A stretch of 64,000 nucleotides of DNA from Halictus rubicundus (Eukaryota; Arthropoda; Insecta; Hymenoptera; Halictidae), in contig NW_027488643.1 of the NCBI RefSeq assembly GCF_050948215.1, positions 620,001 to 684,000 on the forward strand, read 5' to 3'. Below are positions 57,051-64,000 of this stretch, in pieces (the stretch's first letter is position 1; the number at the start of each line of letters is the position of its first letter). The translations under genes were made by a program, and so were the position numbers. The notes below the pieces were generated by a model, which was not told the DNA's origin, did not search any database, and worked only from the letters and a program-made list of their open reading frames with translations.

Positions 57051-57518
57051 AAGGATAGGATTGATGATAGATGATGGGATAGGATAGAGGATTGGATAGG
57101 ATACAGGATAGGATAAGATAGAGGATATTATAGGACAGAGGATAGGATATGATAGAGTATACGATATTATAGAGGGTAGGATAGGATAGAGCATAGGATA
57201 GGGGATTGGATAGGATAGGATATAGGATAGGATAGGGTATTTGATAGGATAGAGGATATTATAGGGTAGAGGATAGGATATGATAGAGTATACGATATTA
57301 TAGATGGTAGGATAGGATAGAGCATAGGATAGGGGATTGGATAGGATAGGATAGAGGATAGGACAGGGGATAGGATAGGATAGAGGATAGGATAGGACAG
57401 AGGATAGGATAGACGAGAGGATAGGATAGAGGATAGGATAGGGGATTTGATGGGATAGAGGATAGGATAGGATAGAGGATAGGATAGAGAATAGGATAGA
57501 GGATAGGATAGAGAATAG

Positions 57519-59659
57519 GAACGGATAGATGATATTATAGGATAGAGTGTACGATATTATAGAGGATAGGATAGAGGATAGGATAGGATAGAGGATTGGA
57601 TACGATAGAGGATAGAGGATAGGCTAGGATAGAGGATAGGATAGAGGATAGGATAGGATAGAGGACAGGATAGGATAGAGGATAGGATAGGATAGAGGAT
57701 TGGATAGGATACAGGAAAGGATACAATAGAGGATAGGATAGGATAGAGGATAGGATAGACGATAGGATAGGATAGAGGATAGGATAGGATAGAGGTTAGG
57801 ATAGATGATAGGATACGATATAGGATTGGATACGATAGAGGATAGAGGATAGGATAGGATACAGGAAAGGATAGGATTGAGGATAGGATTAGATAGAGGA
57901 TAGAACAGGATAGATGATAGGATAGGATAGAGGATAGGATAGAGGATAGGATAGGGGATTTGATAGGATAGAGGATAGGATAGGATAGAAGATAGGATAG
58001 GATAGAGAATAGGATGGGATAGAGGATAGGATAGGATAAAGGATAGGATAGAGGATAGGATAGACGATAGGATAGGATAGAGGATAGGATAGGATAGACG
58101 ATAGGGTAGGATAGGATAGGATAGGGGATTTGATAGGATAGAGGATAGGATAGGATAGAGAATTTTATACGATAGAGGATAGAGGATAGGATAGAGAATA
58201 GGATAGGATAGAGGATAGGATAGGATAGAGGATAGGATAGGGGATTTGATAGGATAGAGGATAGGATAGGATAGAAGATAGGATAGGCTAGAGAATAGGA
58301 TGGGATAGAGTATACGATAGGACAAAGGATAGGATAGAGGATAGGATAGACGATAGGATAGGATACAGGAAAGGATAGGATTGAGGATAGATGATAGGAT
58401 AGGATAGAGGATAGGATAGGATAGAGGATAGGATAGGAGAGAGGATAGGATAGGGGATTTGATAGGATAGAGGATAGGATAGGATAGACGATAGGATAGG
58501 ATTGGATAGAGGATAGGATAGAGGATAGGAAAGGATAGATGATAGGATAGGATAGAGGATAGGATAGGATAGAGGATAGGATAGGATAGAGGATAGGATA
58601 GGTTAGAGGATAGGATAGGATAGAGGATAGGATAGGATAGAGGACAGGATAGGATAGAGGATAGGATAGGATAGAGGATAGGATAGGATAGAGGATAGGA
58701 TAGGATAGAGGATAGGATAGGATAGAGGATAGGATAGGATAGAGGATAGGATAGGATAGAGGATAGGATAGGATAGCGGATAGGATGGGATACAGGATAG
58801 GATAGCATAGGGGAATTGATAGGATAGAGGATAGGATAGGATAGAGGATAGGATAGGATAGAGGATAGGATAGGATAGAGGATAGGATAGGATAGAGGAT
58901 AGGATAGGATAGAGGATAGGATAGGATAGAGGATAGGATAGGATAGAGGATAGGATAGGATAGAGGATAGGATAGGATAGAGGATAGGATAGGATAGAGG
59001 ATAGGATAGGATAGGATAGAGGATAGGATAGGATAGAGGATAGGATAGGATAGACGATAGGATAGGATAGAGGATAGCGTAGGATTGAGGATAGGATTGG
59101 ATACAGGATAGGATAGAATAGAGGATAGGATACGGGATTGGATAGGATAGGATAGAGGATAGGATAGGATAGAGGACAGGATAGGATAGAGGATTGGATA
59201 TGATACAGGAAAGGATAGGATTGAGGATAGATGATAGGATAGGATAGAGGATTGGATAGGATACAGGATAGGCTAGAGGATTGGATAGGATACAGGATAG
59301 GATAGGATAGAGGATAGGATAGAGGATAGGATAGGATAGAGGATAGGATAGGATAGAGGATAGGATAGGATAGAGGATTGGATAGGATACAGGATTGGAT
59401 AGGATTGATTATAGATGATAGGAAAAGGATAGAGGATAGGATAGGATAGACGATAGGATAGGATAGAGGATAGGATAGGATAGAGGATAGGATATGATAG
59501 AGGATAGAGGATAGGCTAGGATAGAGGATAGGATAGAGGATAGGATAGGATAGAGGACAGGATAGGATAGAGGATAGGATAGGGGATTTGATGGGATAGA
59601 GGATAGGATAGGATAGAGGATAGGATAGAGAATAGGATAGAGGATAGGATAGAGAATAG
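57519..59659 (+). repeat. 2,141-bp domain C higher-order unit, copy 1
   Basis: This unit runs from one GAACGG marker to the next. It matches the following unit at a constant 2,141-bp offset over about 1.9 kb with only scattered substitutions. Examples are G at 58,012 against C at 60,153, and G at 58,873 against T at 61,014. I saw no unit-length indel over the first 1.7 kb. Confidence 0.87.
58819..59011 (+). repeat. Perfect 17-mer run following GCATAGGGGAATTGAT
   Basis: About eleven units are identical, the last being a 22-bp version. The equivalent stretch at 60,960-61,150 has one substitution (GATATGATAG near 61,014). The leading GCATAGGGGAATTGAT unit occurs at 56,353, 58,803 and about 60,944. 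Confidence 0.88.
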
Positions 59660-61839
59660 GAACGGATAGATGATATTATAGGATAGAGTGTACGATATTA
59701 TAGAGGATAGGATAGAGGATAGGATAGGATAGAGGATTGGATACGATAGAGGATAGAGGATAGGCTAGGATAGAGGATAGGATAGAGGATAGGATAGGAT
59801 AGAGGACAGGATAGGATAGAGGATAGGATAGGATAGAGGATTGGATAGGATACAGGAAAGGATACAATAGAGGATAGGATAGGATAGAGGATAGGATAGA
59901 CGATAGGATAGGATAGAGGATAGGATAGGATAGAGGTTAGGATAGATGATAGGATACGATATAGGATTGGATACGATAGAGGATAGAGGATAGGATAGGA
60001 TACAGGAAAGGATAGGATTGAGGATAGGATTAGATAGAGGATAGAACAGGATAGATGATAGGATAGGATAGAGGATAGGATAGAGGATAGGATAGGGGAT
60101 TTGATAGGATAGAGGATAGGATAGGATAGAAGATAGGATAGGATAGAGAATACGATGGGATAGAGGATAGGATAGGATAAAGGATAGGATAGAGGATAGG
60201 ATAGACGATAGGATAGGATAGAGGATAGGATAGGATAGACGATAGGGTAGGATAGGATAGGATAGGGGATTTGATAGGATAGAGGATAGGATAGGATAGA
60301 GAATTTTATACGATAGAGGATAGAGGATAGGATAGAGAATAGGATAGGATAGAGGATAGGATAGGATAGAGGATAGGATAGGGGATTTGATAGGATAGAG
60401 GATAGGATAGGATAGAAGATAGGATAGGCTAGAGAATAGGATGGGATAGAGTATACGATAGGACAAAGGATAGGATAGAGGATAGGATAGACGATAGGAT
60501 AGGATACAGGAAAGGATAGGATTGAGGATAGATGATAGGATAGGATAGAGGATAGGATAGGATAGAGGATAGGATAGGAGAGAGGATAGGATAGGGGATT
60601 TGATAGGATAGAGGATAGGATAGGATAGACGATAGGATAGGATTGGATAGAGGATAGGATAGAGGATAGGAAAGGATAGATGATAGGATAGGATAGAGGA
60701 TAGGATAGGATAGAGGATAGGATAGGATAGAGGATAGGATAGGTTAGAGGATAGGATAGGATAGAGGATAGGATAGGATAGAGGACAGGATAGGATAGAG
60801 GATAGGATAGGATAGAGGATAGGATAGGATAGAGGATAGGATAGGATAGAGGATAGGATAGGATAGAGGATAGGATAGGATAGAGGATAGGATAGGATAG
60901 AGGATAGGATAGGATAGCGGATAGGATGGGATACAGGATAGGATAGCATAGGGGAATTGATAGGATAGAGGATAGGATAGGATAGAGGATAGGATAGGAT
61001 AGAGGATAGGATATGATAGAGGATAGGATAGGATAGAGGATAGGATAGGATAGAGGATAGGATAGGATAGAGGATAGGATAGGATAGAGGATAGGATAGG
61101 ATAGAGGATAGGATAGGATAGAGGATAGGATAGGATAGAGGATAGGATAGGATAGGATAGAGGATAGGATAGGATAGAGGATAGGATAGGATAGACGATA
61201 GGATAGGATAGAGGATAGCGTAGGATTGAGGATAGGATTGGATACAGGATAGGATAGAATAGAGGATAGGATACGGGATTGGATAGGATAGGATAGAGGA
61301 TAGGATAGGATAGAGGACAGGATAGGATAGAGGATTGGATATGATACAGGAAAGGATAGGATTGAGGATAGATGATAGGATAGGATAGAGGATTGGATAG
61401 GATACAGGATAGGCTAGAGGATTGGATAGGATACAGGATAGGATAGGATAGAGGATAGGATAGAGGATAGGATAGGATAGAGGATAGGATAGGATAGAGG
61501 ATAGGATAGGATAGAGGATTGGATAGGATACAGGATTGGATAGGATTGATTATAGATGATAGGAAAAGGATAGAGGATAGGATAGGATAGACGATAGGAT
61601 AGGATAGAGGATAGGATAGGCTAGAGGATAGGATATGATAGAGGATAGAGGATAGGCTAGGATAGAGGATAGGATAGAGGATAGGATAGGATAGAGGACA
61701 GGATAGGATAGAGGATAGGATAGGATAGAGGATAGGATAGGACAGAGGTTAGGATAGACGAGAGGATAGGATAGAGGATAGGATAGGGGATTTGATGGGA
61801 TAGAGGGTAGGATAGGATAGAGGATAGGATAGAGAATAG
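59660..61839 (+). repeat. Domain C higher-order unit, copy 2
   Basis: This is a near-identical copy of 57,519-59,659, 2,180 bp to the next marker. Its right end carries a GACAGAGGTTAGGATAGACG segment that is missing just before the 59,660 marker but present in related form before 57,519 and 63,826. Confidence 0.85.
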
Positions 61840-63825
61840 GAACGGATAGATGATATTATAGGATAGAGTGTACGATATTATAGAGGATAGGATAGAGGAT
61901 AGGATAGGATAGAGGATTGGATACGATAGAGGATAGAGGATAGGCTAGGATAGAGGATAGGATAGAGGATAGGATAGGATAGAGGACAGGATAGGATAGA
62001 GGATAGGATAGGATAGAGGATTGGATAGGATACAGGAAAGGATAGGATAGAGGATAGGATAGGATAGAGGATAGGATAGACGATAGGATAGGATAGAGGA
62101 TAGGATAGGATAGAGGATAGGATAGGATAGAGGTTAGGATAGAGGATAGGATACGATATAGGATTGGATACGATAGAGGATAGAGGATAGGATAGGATAC
62201 AGGAAAGGATAGGATTGAGGATAGGATTAGATAGAGGATAGAACAGGATAGATGATAGGATAGGATAGAGGATAGGATAGAGGATAGGATAGAGGATAGG
62301 ATAGGATAGATGATAGGATAGGGGATTTGATAGGATAGAGGATAGGATAGGATAGAAGATAGGATAGGATAGGGCAGAGGATAGGATAGGGGGTTTGATA
62401 GGATAGAGGATAGGATAGGATAGAGGATAGGATAGGATAGAGGATAGAATAGGATAGAGGATAGGATAGGATAGAGGATAGGATAGGACAGAGGATAGGA
62501 TAGGGGATTTGATAGGATAGGGGATTTGATAGGATAGAGGATAGGATAGGATAGACGATAGGATATGATAGAGGATAGGATAGGATAGAGGATAGGATAG
62601 GATAGAGGATAGGAAAGACGGTAGGATAGGATAGAGGATAGGATAGGATAGAGGATAGGATAGGATAGAGGATAGGATAGGATAGAGGATAGGATAGGAT
62701 AGAGTATAGGATAGGACAGAGGATAGGATAGGGGATTTGATAGGATAGAGGATAGGATAGGATAGACGATAGGATAGGATTGGATAGAGGATAGGATAGA
62801 GGATAGGAAAGGATAGAAGATAGGATAGGATAGAGGATAGGATAGGATAGAGGATAGGATAGGATAGAGGATAGGATAGGTTAGAGGATAGGATAGGATA
62901 GAGGATAGGATAGGATAGAGGACAGGATAGGATAGAGGATAGGATAGGATAGAGGATAGGATAGGATAGAGGATAGGATAGGATAGAGGATAGGATAGGA
63001 TAGAGGATAGGATAGGATAGAGGATAGGATAGGATAGACGATAGGATAGGATAGAGGATAGCGTAGGATTGAGGATAGGATTGGATACAGGATAGGACAG
63101 AATAGAGGATAGGATACGGGATTGGATAGGATAGGATAGAGGATAGGATAGGATAGAGGACAGGATAGGATAGAGGATTGGATATGATACAGGAAAGGAT
63201 AGGATTGAGGATAGATGATAGGATAGGATAGAGGATTGGATAGGATACAGGATAGGCTAGAGGATTGGATAGGATACAGGATAGGATAGGATAGAGGATA
63301 GGATAGAGGATAGGATAGGATAGAGGATAGGATAGGATAGAGGATAGGATAGGATAGAGGATTGGATAGGATACAGGATAGGCTAGAGGATTGGATAGGA
63401 TACAGGATAGGATAGGATAGAGGATAGGATAGAGGATAGGATAGGATAGAGGATAGGATAGGATAGAGGATAGGATAGGATAGAGGATAGGATAGGATAG
63501 AGGATTGGATAGGATACAGGATTGGATAGGATTGATTATAGATGATAGGAAAAGGATAGAGGATAGGATAGGATAGACGATAGGATAGGATAGAGGATAG
63601 GATAGGATAGAGGATAGGATATGATAGAGGATAGAGGATAGGCTAGGATAGAGGATAGGATAGAGGATAGGATAGGATAGAGGACAGGATAGGATAGAGG
63701 ATAGGATAGGATAGAGGATAGGATAGGACAGAGGTTAGGATAGACGAGAGGATAGGATAGAGGATAGGATAGGGGATTTGATGGGATAGAGGGTAGGATA
63801 GGATAGAGGATAGGATAGAGAATAG
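61840..63825 (+). repeat. Domain C higher-order unit, copy 3 (rearranged)
   Basis: This unit is 1,986 bp from marker to marker. Its ends match copies 1 and 2, but its middle (about 62,370-62,800) contains domain A-type variants (GGGCAGAGG, GACGATAGG, GATATGATAG, GACGGTAGG). This suggests replacement of an internal segment. A further copy starts at 63,826 and is cut by the window end. Confidence 0.8.
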
Positions 63826-64000
63826 GAACGGATAGATGATATTATAGGATAGAGTGTACGATATTATAGAGGATAGGATAGAGGATAGGATAGGATAGAG
63901 GATTGGATACGATAGAGGATAGAGGATAGGCTAGGATAGAGGATAGGATAGAGGATAGGATAGGATAGAGGACAGGATAGGATAGAGGATAGGATAGGAT

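Larger units (their letters stand above)
1..64000. repeat. 17-bp GGATA-based satellite array filling the window
   Basis: The consensus unit on the + strand is GAGGATAGGATAGGATA (7 G, 7 A, 3 T, no C). It is one GAGGATA heptamer plus two GGATA pentamers. Variant units have one, three or four trailing pentamers (12, 22 and 27 bp). Examples are consecutive 12-mers near 4,858-4,900 and a 27-mer near 28,840-28,870. Substituted units (for example GAGGATTGG, GACGATAGG, GGGCAGAGG, GGATACAGG) recur in fixed orders and define higher-order structure. Every line of the window reads as this repeat, and the array continues past both ends. I found no interruption by unique DNA. The family is not one I recognise by name. 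Size and organisation suggest eukaryotic heterochromatin, which is inference. Confidence 0.98.
49501..64000. repeat. Domain C: satellite with GGAACGG and TATACGATATTATAG markers
   Basis: This domain is marked by GGAACGGATAG, AGAGTGTACGATATTATAG, GAGTATACGATATTATAG, GATAGGAAAAGGATAG, GGTATTTGATAGG and GATGGGATAGG units. It also holds the longest uninterrupted perfect 17-mer runs in the window. The GGAACGG marker recurs at 51,175, 53,661, 55,236, 57,519, 59,660, 61,840 and 63,826. An A-like segment (GGGCAGAGG, GACGATAGG, GACGGTAGG) sits near 62,370-62,800. The array runs off the right end still in repeat. No gene is present. Confidence 0.8.

Noticed and set aside
1..64000. Telomeric or interstitial telomeric repeat
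   Set aside because: No run of TTAGGG, TTTAGGG, TTAGG or TTAGGC is present. The GGATA pentamer is G-rich on one strand but does not match a telomere repeat I know.
1..64000. CRISPR array
   Set aside because: Repeats are contiguous 12-27 bp units with no unique spacers of constant length and no cas gene.
1..64000. Assembly or simulation artefact
   Set aside because: Not excluded, but the ordered private variants, nested duplications of different ages and unit-length indels look like natural satellite evolution. Raw reads would be needed to settle it.

Overview
The whole 64 kb window is one unbroken satellite (minisatellite) array, and I see no gene, RNA gene, transposon or unique-sequence island in it. 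The basic unit is 17 bp, GAGGATAGGATAGGATA on the + strand: a GAGGATA heptamer followed by two GGATA pentamers. Units of 12, 22 and 27 bp, with one, three or four trailing pentamers, are mixed in. The array runs off both ends. An array this long, built from short units with nested duplications, points to heterochromatin of a eukaryotic genome assembled with long reads (centromeric, pericentromeric, subtelomeric or sex-chromosome). The sequence does not let me name the organism or the chromosomal position.

Layout. Diagnostic variant units divide the window into three domains. Domain A (about 1-29,945) carries an ordered set of variants: GGTAGAATAGG or GGTGGAATAGG, GCTGATAGG, GGGCAGAGG, GGGGATTTTATAGG, GACGATAGG, GAGGATTGG and GGAAAGCATAGAAG. 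It is built from duplicated blocks offset by 1.08, 1.37, 2.07, 2.09, 2.2-2.29, 2.47, 3.2, 8.84 and 14.4 kb. Domain B (about 29,946-49,500) adds private variants (AGTATAGGGATTTGAT, TACACGATTCGAT, GAACATAGG, GAGTAAAGG, GCATGGTTGAATTGAT) interleaved with A-like segments. It contains a tandem duplication at 32.9-37.4 kb and a 12.8 kb-offset copy of its own start. Domain C (about 49,501-64,000) is marked by GGAACGGATAGATGATATTA and TATACGATATTATAG units. It contains seven marker copies spaced 1.6-2.5 kb apart, two nearly identical adjacent 2,141-bp copies, and the most homogeneous runs of perfect 17-mers.

Reading frames. The + strand consensus contains TAG, which falls in all three frames. Its complement (TATCCTATCCTATCCTC) has no stop codon. 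Because 17 is not a multiple of 3, all three minus-strand frames are open and encode the same 17-residue cycle (YPILSSILSYPLSYPIL). Long minus-strand open frames, up to about 2,200 codons, are therefore expected from the repeat and are not evidence of proteins.

How it evolves. Duplicated blocks differ from each other mainly by insertions or deletions of 17 bp or multiples, and occasionally of 12, 22 or 10 bp. Scattered substitutions act as lineage markers. This fits unequal exchange and slippage in register with the unit, followed by block duplication at scales from 76 bp to more than 8 kb.
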